A stretch of DNA of 64,000 nucleotides, from NCBI GenBank assembly GCA_045537575.1, contig JAZSPU010000006.1:37932-101931 (forward strand), in the 5' to 3' direction. The position numbers and the translations under genes are program-made. Numbering within the stretch: the stretch's first letter is position 1; each line of letters opens with the position of its first letter. The notes under the pieces are model-generated. The model was not told the DNA's origin. It worked only from the letters and a program-made list of their open reading frames with translations, and did no database searches. The stretch is from SIG607 sp045537575 (GTDB lineage: Bacteria; Bacillota; Clostridia; Oscillospirales; Acutalibacteraceae). Below are positions 9,553 through 17,753 of this stretch, in pieces.

Positions 9553-10342
9553 CAGCCCCATAATTTTTATTCTTGTAGGCATTATTATTTTAGCGGTTCT
9601 TGGACAATCTGTATATTTCCTTATCCGCGCATTAAGACGCGCAAAGGAAAAAGGAATGGATATGACTAAAATCAAAAAGACCGTAACCGGTTCCGCTATT
9701 TCCACCATTGCCCCTGCAGTATCAATTCTTGTAGGTGTAGTCACCCTTTCAAAGAGCCTTGGTATTGCTCTTCCATGGCTGAGACTTTCGGTAATCGGTT
9801 CTCTTTCCTATGAAACCATTGCCGCAGAAAGAGCCGTAAGCGGACTCGGACAAGGTCTCGGACAGGAAATTAAAGAGCCTTCCGCCTTTGTTACTGTTGC
9901 TTGGGTTATGACTCTCGGCATTTTAGTCGGTCTTATTCTTGCCCCCATTCTTACCAAAAGAATACAGGGCGGTATGAATAAAATCGGTATGAAGGATAAA
10001 AAATGGGCAGAAATCTTTAATAATGCAATGTTTTTAGGTATGATTTCCGCCTTTTTAGGATTTGTATTCTCCCACGTTTCACGTCTTTGGGATGAAGGCG
10101 CCCGTACCGTTACCGAAAAAATCCTTCAGGACGACGGCACGTATTTAGAAAATGTAACCGAATATTCAAGCACGTCGGGACTTATTCCCGTTTTAGTAAT
10201 GGCAACTTCCGCAATTATTATGGCTGTTTGCGGTATAGTAGCAAAGGTATTTCATCAGCGTTGGATGAACGATTATGCTTTACCGATTTCGCTGGTAGGC
10301 GGTATGGCTTGCGCTATACCCTTTACCGCTTGGCTTTCTTAA
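9536..10342 (+). CDS. DUF5058 family membrane protein
   Basis: Polytopic membrane protein (268 residues) whose N-terminal half (ISTIAPAVSILVGVVTLSKSLGIALPWLRLSVIGS) matches what I know of the DUF5058 family. About six to seven membrane helices. GGGAGGAAATCG lies before the ATG. It overlaps the gene before it and is 12 bases from the next membrane protein, itself abutting an M20 peptidase. The arrangement suggests two membrane subunits that import or export a peptide-like substrate processed by the peptidase; that is inference. Confidence 0.75.
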   Translation: MKFNVNSPIIFILVGIIILAVLGQSVYFLIRALRRAKEKGMDMTKIKKTVTGSAISTIAPAVSILVGVVTLSKSLGIALPWLRLSVIGSLSYETIAAERAVSGLGQGLGQEIKEPSAFVTVAWVMTLGILVGLILAPILTKRIQGGMNKIGMKDKKWAEIFNNAMFLGMISAFLGFVFSHVSRLWDEGARTVTEKILQDDGTYLENVTEYSSTSGLIPVLVMATSAIIMAVCGIVAKVFHQRWMNDYALPISLVGGMACAIPFTAWLS

Positions 10343-10354
10343 GGAGGGGTAAAA

Positions 10355-11035
10355 ATGAAAGAAAATAATAAACTAACCTATCTCGAAAGCGTTCACCGTG
10401 ACGGCAGAATTTGGGGACTCACCATTTTAGTACTTATTATTCTTTTCCCCACCGCCCTTTGTCTTATTTACGGGGTTCTTCCCAAATGGGACGCATTCTT
10501 TAAAGCTCTTATCGCAGTTCTTCCTATGTATTGGGCTGTAGGAATTGTTGAAATTTTTACATATGTTCCAATGCTGGGAGCCGGCGGAGCGTATCTTTCC
10601 TTTGTAACGGGAAATATTTCTAACCTGAAGCTTCCCGTTGCCGTTGATGCTATGGAAAAGGCTGAAGTAAAGGCAACAAGCGAGGAAGGAGAAATTATCT
10701 CCACCATTTCCATTGCCGTTTCAAGTATCGTTACCACCCTTATAATTATTGTGGGTGTAATACTTCTTATTACCGTCGAACCCATAGGCGCATTTTTAAG
10801 CTCTCCCGTTTTACAGCCTGCCTTTGACCAGATACTCCCTGCCCTATTTGGCGGTTTAGCTGTTGTATTTATTTCAAAGAACCTTAAGCTCAGTATTGCT
10901 CCTATTATTCTTATGTTAGGACTTTTCATATTCGTTCCCGCCCTTAACGAAGGCACAGTAGGAATTATGGTTCCCGTAGGTGTTATCTTTACCGTAATAG
11001 TTTCCAGAATTATGTATAAAAAAGGAATGATTTAG
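10355..11035 (+). CDS. Membrane protein paired with DUF5058
   Basis: A 226-residue protein with about six membrane segments, a strong ribosome binding site (AAGGAGGGG) and an N-terminal cytoplasmic segment. Contains the loop VPMLGAGGAYLSFVTGNISNLKLP. Lies between the DUF5058 gene and the M20 peptidase with no gap to the latter (stop TAG at 11033-11035, next start at 11036). Probably forms a two-component permease with the DUF5058 protein; no direct motif proves transport. Confidence 0.7.
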   Translation: MKENNKLTYLESVHRDGRIWGLTILVLIILFPTALCLIYGVLPKWDAFFKALIAVLPMYWAVGIVEIFTYVPMLGAGGAYLSFVTGNISNLKLPVAVDAMEKAEVKATSEEGEIISTISIAVSSIVTTLIIIVGVILLITVEPIGAFLSSPVLQPAFDQILPALFGGLAVVFISKNLKLSIAPIILMLGLFIFVPALNEGTVGIMVPVGVIFTVIVSRIMYKKGMI

Positions 11036-12475
11036 TTGGATATAGTGCTTTACGCTTTATTAGCGGCGGTTATAATTTTTCTCGGCGTTATTATTATCCG
11101 CACTCTGCTTTTTACCCCTAAAAAAAATATTACGGCTGACAGCACAGCCGTAGATTTTGATAGGGAAAAAGCGGTAGAAAACCTAAAAGCTCTTGTAAAA
11201 TTCAAAACCGTCTCCTTTGAAGAAAAGGAAAAAGAGGATGACGCACAGTTTTCTGCTCTGCTTGAAGCTCTTCCCACCCTTTATAAAAACGTTTTTTCGG
11301 TATGCTACGTTATGGCGCTTGATGACCGCGGAATCTTAATTCGTTGGAAGGGCAAAAACAGCGAAAAGCCTACAGTTTTAATGTCGCACTACGACGTTGT
11401 TCCCGCCGATGAAAGCAAGTGGGAAAAGAGTGCATTTGAAGGCATTATCGAAAACGGTGTATTGTGGGGCAGAGGAACACTTGATACAAAGGTTACTTTA
11501 AATGCCTCCCTTTTTGCCGCCGATAGCCTTATAGAAAAAGGCTTTGTGCCCGAAAACGATATTTACTTTGCCTTTTCGGGCGGCGAAGAGGTCAACGGAA
11601 TGGGCGCTGTGAATATAGTTAACTTCTTTAAAGAAAATAACATTAAGCCCTTTATGGTGGTTGACGAGGGCGGCGCAGTTGTAAAGGACGTTTTCCCCGG
11701 TGTAAAAGAAAGCTGCGGACTTATCGGTATTGCCGAAAAGGGTATGATGAACGTTTGCTACAGGGCAGACTCTATGGGCGGTCACGCTTCGGCGCCAAAG
11801 CCTAATACCCCTCTTATAAGACTTAGCCGCGCCATATTAAAGGTTGAACAAAATCCCTTTAAGATGCATATTACAAAGCCTGTTGGCGAGATGTTTGACA
11901 CACTGGGTAGGCACAGCAATTTCCTTTACAGAATGATTTTTGCTAATTTGTGGCTCTTTTCGGGAGTGCTCAACTCCATTGCTAAAAAGGGTGGCGGTGA
12001 AATGAACGCTCTGCTCAGAACAACTACTGCTTTTACTCAAAGTACGGGCAGCAATGCGCCTAACGTTATTCCTCCCACCGCTTCAATTATTTCCAATATG
12101 CGTCTTAATCCCGAAGACTCAACCGATTCTGCCCTTTCCTATTTAAGAAAACTTGCTAAGGAAGAAAACGTTGAGGTTACAAAAATTATCGGAACTGAGC
12201 CCAGCACCATTTCCGAGACAGGCTGTGAGCAATGGGATAGAATCTCTTCTGCCGTTGCATCTACCTGGAAGGGCTGTATAGTATCTCCCTATCTGATGGT
12301 TCAGTGCTCCGACAGCCGACACTATAACGGATTTTCCAGTAACGTTTACCGCTTCTCCGCAATGGACCTTACAAGTGAAGAACGCGCTACCATTCACGGC
12401 AATAACGAAAGAATAAGAATTGATACAATTCATAAATCGGTAGAATTTTATATAAGACTTATAAACAAATGCTAA
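11036..12475 (+). CDS. M20 family metallopeptidase with N-terminal membrane anchor
   Basis: Zinc peptidase of the M20 family, closest in pattern to the carboxypeptidase S/PM20D1 branch, 479 residues. Begins at TTG immediately after the previous stop; an AAAAAGGAATG stretch gives the ribosome site. One N-terminal hydrophobic helix (residues 3-25) suggests membrane anchoring. Metal and catalytic motifs: MSHYDVVP (His and catalytic Asp), GRGTLDTK (bridging Asp), FSGGEEVNG (catalytic Glu-Glu), VVDEGG, and the C-terminal HGNNERI His ligand. Likely cleaves short or N-acylated peptides delivered by its membrane-protein neighbours. Confidence 0.88.
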   Translation: MDIVLYALLAAVIIFLGVIIIRTLLFTPKKNITADSTAVDFDREKAVENLKALVKFKTVSFEEKEKEDDAQFSALLEALPTLYKNVFSVCYVMALDDRGILIRWKGKNSEKPTVLMSHYDVVPADESKWEKSAFEGIIENGVLWGRGTLDTKVTLNASLFAADSLIEKGFVPENDIYFAFSGGEEVNGMGAVNIVNFFKENNIKPFMVVDEGGAVVKDVFPGVKESCGLIGIAEKGMMNVCYRADSMGGHASAPKPNTPLIRLSRAILKVEQNPFKMHITKPVGEMFDTLGRHSNFLYRMIFANLWLFSGVLNSIAKKGGGEMNALLRTTTAFTQSTGSNAPNVIPPTASIISNMRLNPEDSTDSALSYLRKLAKEENVEVTKIIGTEPSTISETGCEQWDRISSAVASTWKGCIVSPYLMVQCSDSRHYNGFSSNVYRFSAMDLTSEERATIHGNNERIRIDTIHKSVEFYIRLINKC

Positions 12476-12506
12476 AAAACAGGAGTCAACGACTCCTGTT
12501 TTTTTA
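12474..12506. terminator. Bidirectional terminator between M20 peptidase and metH
   Basis: Stem ACAGGAGTC / GACTCCTGT with loop AAC, A-run on the left and T-run on the right; serves two convergent genes and overlaps the metH stop codon. Confidence 0.9.
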
Positions 12507-14870
12507 CATTATACTTTCTGCATAGCGGACACCCTCTAGGGCATCCTTAGCATATTTATCTGCGCCGATACTATCGGCATACTCCTGAGTCAGCACCGCG
12601 CCTCCCACCATAACGACACAGTCGTTAACCTTTTGGTGAATAAGCTTTACGGTTTCTTCCATAAAGGGTACGGTGGTGGTCATAAGGGCACTGAGTCCCA
12701 CAATTTTTGCCTTATGCTCTATAACCGCCTCTAAAACCCTTTCGGGAGCAACGTCCTTGCCTAAATCTATTACGTTAAAACCATAGTTTTCCAGAAGCAA
12801 TTTTAAAATATTTTTGCCTATATCGTGAATGTCTCCCTTAACCGTAGCAATAACAATTTTGCCCTTTTTAGCGGTATTTTCGCCCGAAAAGGCAGTCTTT
12901 ATTACCTCGAAAGCCGATTTTGCGGCTTCGGCGCTTATTAAAAGAGAAGGCAGATATGCTCGTTTTTCTTCGTAAGCCTTACCTACGTCGTTAAGGGCAG
13001 GAATAATTTTCAGATTTACTATATCAAGAGGCTTTTCAGTCTTTAAAAGCTCTTTTGTGATTTCCTTCGCTTTATCCTTAAAGCCCTTTATAATTGCAGT
13101 TTCAAGGGTTAACTGTTCGGTTTTTATATTAGATTTTGTTTCAACTATATCACCGCAGTTTTTAATATAATCCGAGCAGTTTTCGTCCTTTCCTTTAAGC
13201 ACCCTTACAGCATAGTAGGTATTCATCATCACTTCAGAAAAAGGATTCATTATTGCCGCGCTTAGTCCGTTTTCAAGGGCTAAAGCGAAAAAGGCGCTGT
13301 TTATTATATCGCGGTTAGGCAGTCCGAAGGAAACGTTAGAAACACCAAGACTTGTATGACAGCCGAGTTTTTCCTTTATTATTTTTAATGCCTTTAAGGT
13401 ATGAACAGCCGCATCATTTTCCGCGCTTACGGTAAGGGCAAGGGTATCGAAAACTATATCCGATTTATCAATGCCGTATTTTTTTGCTTCACCCAGTATT
13501 TTTTCGGCAATTTTCACCCTTTCATCAGCAGTTTTCGGTATGCCGTTTTCGTCAAGAGTAAGGGCAATAACCGTTCCGCCGTATTTTTTCACAAGGGGGA
13601 ACACCGCTTTCATACTTTCTTCTTTTCCGTTAACGGAATTTATAAGGGGCTTTCCGTTATAAATTCTAAGAGCCGACTCTAAGGCGAGGATATTTGACGT
13701 ATCAATCTGCAAAGGAAGGTCGGTTACAGCCTGAAGCTCTTTAATAGCCTCGGTGAGCATTTTTTCTTCGTCAATTTCGGGAAGTCCCACGTTAACGTCA
13801 AGAATATGCGCTCCCTTTTCCTGCTGAGTTACACCCTCATTTAAAATATAGTCCATATCTCCGCTTTTAAGGGCTTCCTTAAAACGCTTTTTACCCGTAG
13901 GGTTAATTCTCTCGCCTATAAGCAAGGGTTCATTGCCGAAAAATACCACATTCGTGTATGACGTCACGGCAGTATAATCCTTTTTCTCAATAGGTAAAGG
14001 TTTTTTATCCTTAATCTTTTCCTTTAATTTGCCTATGTATTCGGGAGTTGTTCCGCAACAGCCTCCGACTCCACGCACACCTTTATCAATAAGGGCGGCT
14101 GTCTCTTCGGCAAATTCTTGGCTTGTAACGCTGAAAACAGTTTCTCCGTCTTTAACTGTGGGAAGTCCCGCATTAGGCTGAAAAACAACCGGTACAGTAG
14201 AATATTTTAAAAGCTCTTTAACAACACCGTAAAGCTCTTTGGGACCTAAAGAACAGTTTGCGCCCAGCATATCAACACCCAGAGAGGAAAGAAGCACAGC
14301 CATAGTCTCGGCGGTTGCTCCGGTCATCAGCTTTGAGTCTTCGCCGTAAGCATTGGTAACAACTATAGGCAGATTGCTGTTTTCCTTAGCCGCCAGAACC
14401 GCCGCTTTGGTCTCATAGGAATCATTCATAGTTTCGATTATAATAAGGTCGGCACCATATTTTTCGCCAAGCCTTACGGTTTTAGCAAATATTTCAACAG
14501 CATCGTTAAAATCAAGGTCGCCCAGCGGTTTTAAAAGCCTTCCCAACGGGCCTATATCAATGGCAACAAATTTTTCCTGTTTATAAGAACTTATTTTTGC
14601 GGCTTTTTTTGCGTTTTCTATGGCATTTTTTATAATTTCTTCGAGTTCATAATTATCAAATTTAAGACAGTTTGCGCCAAAGGTATTGGCGGTAACAACA
14701 TTACTGCCTGCATTAAAATATGAAGTGTGTATTTTTATTATCTCATCTTTATGGGTAATATTCCAGCTTTCAGGCAATTCTCCTGCTTTTAGTCCCATCT
14801 TTTGTAAAAGAGTACCCATTCCGCCGTCAAACAGCACTATATTATCCTTAATAAATTCTCTGAAATTCAT
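12504..14870 (-). CDS. metH: Cobalamin-dependent methionine synthase without activation domain
   Basis: Transfers the methyl group of methyltetrahydrofolate to homocysteine through cobalamin. Domains in order: homocysteine-binding barrel (about 1-290, zinc cysteines in GANCSLG and GGCCGTTP), pterin-binding barrel (about 310-570, starting IGERINPTGKKRF), B12 cap (about 590-680), and B12-binding domain (about 690-788, DIHDIGKNI with the axial His). At 788 residues it lacks the roughly 350-residue C-terminal S-adenosylmethionine reactivation domain of E. coli MetH. A separate activation-domain-like gene lies 1 base upstream in the same operon, so reactivation is probably done in trans. Confidence 0.95.
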   Translation of the reverse strand: MNFREFIKDNIVLFDGGMGTLLQKMGLKAGELPESWNITHKDEIIKIHTSYFNAGSNVVTANTFGANCLKFDNYELEEIIKNAIENAKKAAKISSYKQEKFVAIDIGPLGRLLKPLGDLDFNDAVEIFAKTVRLGEKYGADLIIIETMNDSYETKAAVLAAKENSNLPIVVTNAYGEDSKLMTGATAETMAVLLSSLGVDMLGANCSLGPKELYGVVKELLKYSTVPVVFQPNAGLPTVKDGETVFSVTSQEFAEETAALIDKGVRGVGGCCGTTPEYIGKLKEKIKDKKPLPIEKKDYTAVTSYTNVVFFGNEPLLIGERINPTGKKRFKEALKSGDMDYILNEGVTQQEKGAHILDVNVGLPEIDEEKMLTEAIKELQAVTDLPLQIDTSNILALESALRIYNGKPLINSVNGKEESMKAVFPLVKKYGGTVIALTLDENGIPKTADERVKIAEKILGEAKKYGIDKSDIVFDTLALTVSAENDAAVHTLKALKIIKEKLGCHTSLGVSNVSFGLPNRDIINSAFFALALENGLSAAIMNPFSEVMMNTYYAVRVLKGKDENCSDYIKNCGDIVETKSNIKTEQLTLETAIIKGFKDKAKEITKELLKTEKPLDIVNLKIIPALNDVGKAYEEKRAYLPSLLISAEAAKSAFEVIKTAFSGENTAKKGKIVIATVKGDIHDIGKNILKLLLENYGFNVIDLGKDVAPERVLEAVIEHKAKIVGLSALMTTTVPFMEETVKLIHQKVNDCVVMVGGAVLTQEYADSIGADKYAKDALEGVRYAESIM

Positions 14871-14871
14871 A

Positions 14872-15447
14872 CTACACTATCCCCATAAACGCTGTCACCG
14901 ATTTAAAGGGCGACATCATTTGACTTTCGTTTAAAGTAAGACCTATATTTTTAGCAGGATTTAAAAGGGAGAAAATTTCTTTTTGAGTTTCTATATTTAA
15001 ATCCCCATATCCCGCGCTGAAGCGGGGTTTTGTTTTAAAATTAAGGCTTTTTGTAAATTCATCACACAGCGCTTCAATACGTTCAGCGGCATATGCATCA
15101 ATCAAAAGCGCCTTTGAGGGTGCAATACGGCTGTATTTATTTATTAGTCGGTCAACTCCCACACCAAGAGTTGCGGCAAAAACCACCGCCTCTTTACAGC
15201 CCGAAAGATTTTTGCTTAAGTCTCGGCTATATATCGAAAAGCAGGGAAATCTACATTCGTTTCCCTTTATTTCAAGAGGTAATACCGTATAGCAGACCTT
15301 ATATTCTATTTGGCTATCGGTTAAACTAATGGCTTCTTCTAAAAGGGATAATATTTCCTCATTAAGCTCGGGTGATTTTGCATATCTTAGTATCTCTTTT
15401 TTATTGACAAAAGGCGCTTTAAAGGTTTTTACGGTTATTTCGCGCAT
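14872..15447 (-). CDS. Stand-alone MetH activation-domain protein
   Basis: A 191-residue protein resembling the C-terminal SAM-binding activation region of methionine synthase: it contains AATLGVGVDRLI, the ALLIDAYAAERIEALCDEF helix and the RFSAGYGDLNIETQKEIF segment, equivalent to the RxSxGYGD region of MetH. It overlaps the end of metF by 13 bases and is followed one base later by a metH that lacks this domain. It most likely supplies SAM-dependent reductive remethylation of cob(II)alamin in trans; the reductase is not in the window. Confidence 0.88.
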   Translation of the reverse strand: MREITVKTFKAPFVNKKEILRYAKSPELNEEILSLLEEAISLTDSQIEYKVCYTVLPLEIKGNECRFPCFSIYSRDLSKNLSGCKEAVVFAATLGVGVDRLINKYSRIAPSKALLIDAYAAERIEALCDEFTKSLNFKTKPRFSAGYGDLNIETQKEIFSLLNPAKNIGLTLNESQMMSPFKSVTAFMGIV

Positions 15448-16319
15448 AACTTTAATATTTCGCTCAGATTACTCTGAATACTCTTTGCAACCATAGGCTT
15501 ATTCATAGAATAAACATGCACCGCATTTATACCGTTTGCATATAAATCAATTATCTGGTCGGTGGCATAGGCAATACCTGCCTGCATCATCGCTTTAGGA
15601 TTTTCACCAAATTTATCAACCAGACTAATAAATCTTCGAGGAACAAAGGAACCCGAAAGCTTTATGGCTCGTTGGAGTTGATTTGCCGCTGTTATGGGCA
15701 TAATTCCTGCCACTATCGGTACGGTAATTCCCGCTTCCCTTATTTTATAAAGAAAATTATAAAAAAGATTATTATCAAAAAACATCTGGGTAGTCAAAAA
15801 GTCACAGCCTGCGTCAACCTTTTCTTTAAGATGCTTAATATCTTCCCTTTGGTTAATGCTTTCGGGGTGAATTTCGGGGTAGCAGGCGCCGCCTACACAA
15901 AAATCTCCCGCTGCTTTAAGCTCTCTTACTAAATCTGCGGCATAACGGTAGTCCCAATTCCTTTTATCTTCATTTTTCATTTCTTCGGGAATATCGCCCC
16001 TAAGCGCCATAACGTTTTTAATACCCGCCGCCTTTATTTCGTTAATGCGATGACCTATAGATTCCTTGGTTGCTCCCACACAGGTAAGATGCTCAAGGGT
16101 AATAACACCGCTTTGTTTCTTTAAATTTTCCGCAATGGAAAGGGTATAACGTCCCCCCTGTCCCCCTGCGCCGTAGGTAACGCTCATAAAAGAGGGATTA
16201 AGCTTTGCAATTTCCTCTGTGGCATTTTTTACGCTTTCAAAAGCCGTCTCGGTTTTAGGCGGAAAAACCTCAAAGGAAAGAGAGGGTTTATTAGACGTAA
16301 TAATATTGGTAATCTTCAT
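15435..16319 (-). CDS. metF: 5,10-methylenetetrahydrofolate reductase
   Basis: FAD-containing TIM-barrel enzyme making 5-methyltetrahydrofolate, the methyl donor for MetH. The N-terminal SFEVFPPKTETAFE motif (with the catalytic Glu), MSVTYGAGG, LTCVGATKESI and the LRGDIP segment are all present; 294 residues is the normal bacterial length. It overlaps the activation-domain gene and starts 46 bases after the citrate synthase gene. metF, the activation protein and metH thus form a complete methyl branch to methionine. Confidence 0.96.
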   Translation of the reverse strand: MKITNIITSNKPSLSFEVFPPKTETAFESVKNATEEIAKLNPSFMSVTYGAGGQGGRYTLSIAENLKKQSGVITLEHLTCVGATKESIGHRINEIKAAGIKNVMALRGDIPEEMKNEDKRNWDYRYAADLVRELKAAGDFCVGGACYPEIHPESINQREDIKHLKEKVDAGCDFLTTQMFFDNNLFYNFLYKIREAGITVPIVAGIMPITAANQLQRAIKLSGSFVPRRFISLVDKFGENPKAMMQAGIAYATDQIIDLYANGINAVHVYSMNKPMVAKSIQSNLSEILKLCAK

Positions 16320-16365
16320 ATTCTCACCCTATTTCTATGCCGCCGCATTAAACATCGGCAAATCT

Positions 16366-17739
16366 TTATCTTTTTTCAATATCAAGATAATCTCTTCTCG
16401 GCTGAACTGCCATATAAGCGGGACGGATAATCTTTCCTGCATTTATGAGCTCTTCAAGTCTGTGAGCGCTCCAACCCACAATTCTTGCAATAGCAAAAAG
16501 AGGAGTATAAAGCTCATGGGGAAGTCCCAGCATATCGTAAACAAAGCCTGAATAAAAGTCGATATTAGCTGAAACTCCTTTATAAATCTTTCTTTCCTTT
16601 GCAATAACTTCGGGTGCAAGACGTTCAACAAGGCAGTAAAGGTTATATTCTTTGCCAAGTCCCTTTTCATCCGAAAGGGTTTTTACGTACTGCTTTAAAA
16701 TGGTGGCTCTGGGATCGCTTACCGAATAAACCGCGTGTCCCATACCGTATATAAGTCCCGAACGGTCTCCCGCTTCCTTTCTTAAAAGCTTGGTAAGATA
16801 ATCGGAAATTTCCTTTTCATCCTCCCAGTTTTTAACGTTTCTCTTAATATCCTCAAACATTGTGCAAACCTTTATATTTGCGCCGCCGTGACGGGGACCT
16901 TTAAGAGAGCCGAGAGCCGCCGCAATAGCCGAATAGGTATCGGTTCCCGAAGAGGTAACAACGTGGGTGGTAAAGGTTGAGTTATTACCGCCGCCGTGCT
17001 CTGCGTGAAGCACAAGCGCCATATCAAGAAGCTTTGCTTCAAGGGGAGTATAATTACTGTCAATGCGAAGCATATGGAGAATATTTTCCGCTGTTGATAA
17101 ATGAGGCTCGGGATTATGAATAAAGAAGCTGTTATTATTTTTAATATAGTAATTATAGGAATGATAACCGTAAACGCTGAGCATTGGGAAAACCGCTATT
17201 AACTGCAGACATTGTCTTAATACGTTTTCTATAGAGGTATCATTGGGATTGCTATCATAGGAATAAAGGGTTAAGACGCTTCGTGCAAGGGAATTCATCA
17301 TATCCTGTGAGGGCGCCTTCATTATAACGTCTCTTACAAAGGAGTTAGGAAGACTTCTGTAGAAATTAAGAACCCCTTTAAAATCATCTAACTCTTCATT
17401 ATTTGGCAGCATACCGAAAAGAAGAAGATAGATTATTTCTTCAAAGCCAAAACGGTTATCCTTAACAAAGCCGTCAACAAGGTCTTCGATTTTATAGCCT
17501 CTGTAAAAGAGTTCACCGGGGATTAAAACCTCTTTCCCATCAATAATTTTTCGGGAATTTATTTCGGAAACCTCGGTAAGTCCCGTAAGGACACCCTTAC
17601 CGTCAAGGTCACGAAGTCCTCGCATTACCTTGTGTTTAATATACATTTCGGGCTGAATGTGACAGTCCTTTACGCAAAGATTTGCATACTTTACTATGTT
17701 ATCGGTTATTTCGGAATAATTTGTTTTTTTGTTGGGCAT
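16366..17739 (-). CDS. gltA: Citrate synthase
   Basis: Condenses acetyl-CoA and oxaloacetate; in anaerobes usually feeds 2-oxoglutarate/glutamate synthesis. At 457 residues it is the long clostridial type with an N-terminal extension. Catalytic His regions are seen as LHAEHGGGNNSTF and GMGHAVYSVSDPRA, with the GPRHGGANIKV loop between them and the catalytic Asp in SANIDFYSG. Lies 14 bases after the ABC exporter and 46 before metF, all on the minus strand, so co-transcription is plausible. A 2-methylcitrate synthase role cannot be excluded. Confidence 0.93.
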   Translation of the reverse strand: MPNKKTNYSEITDNIVKYANLCVKDCHIQPEMYIKHKVMRGLRDLDGKGVLTGLTEVSEINSRKIIDGKEVLIPGELFYRGYKIEDLVDGFVKDNRFGFEEIIYLLLFGMLPNNEELDDFKGVLNFYRSLPNSFVRDVIMKAPSQDMMNSLARSVLTLYSYDSNPNDTSIENVLRQCLQLIAVFPMLSVYGYHSYNYYIKNNNSFFIHNPEPHLSTAENILHMLRIDSNYTPLEAKLLDMALVLHAEHGGGNNSTFTTHVVTSSGTDTYSAIAAALGSLKGPRHGGANIKVCTMFEDIKRNVKNWEDEKEISDYLTKLLRKEAGDRSGLIYGMGHAVYSVSDPRATILKQYVKTLSDEKGLGKEYNLYCLVERLAPEVIAKERKIYKGVSANIDFYSGFVYDMLGLPHELYTPLFAIARIVGWSAHRLEELINAGKIIRPAYMAVQPRRDYLDIEKR

Positions 17740-17753
17740 TGGTGTATCCTTTC

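Noticed and set aside
16320..16365. SAM riboswitch before metF
   Set aside because: The gap is only 46 bases and holds no S-box-like fold; control must come from further upstream.
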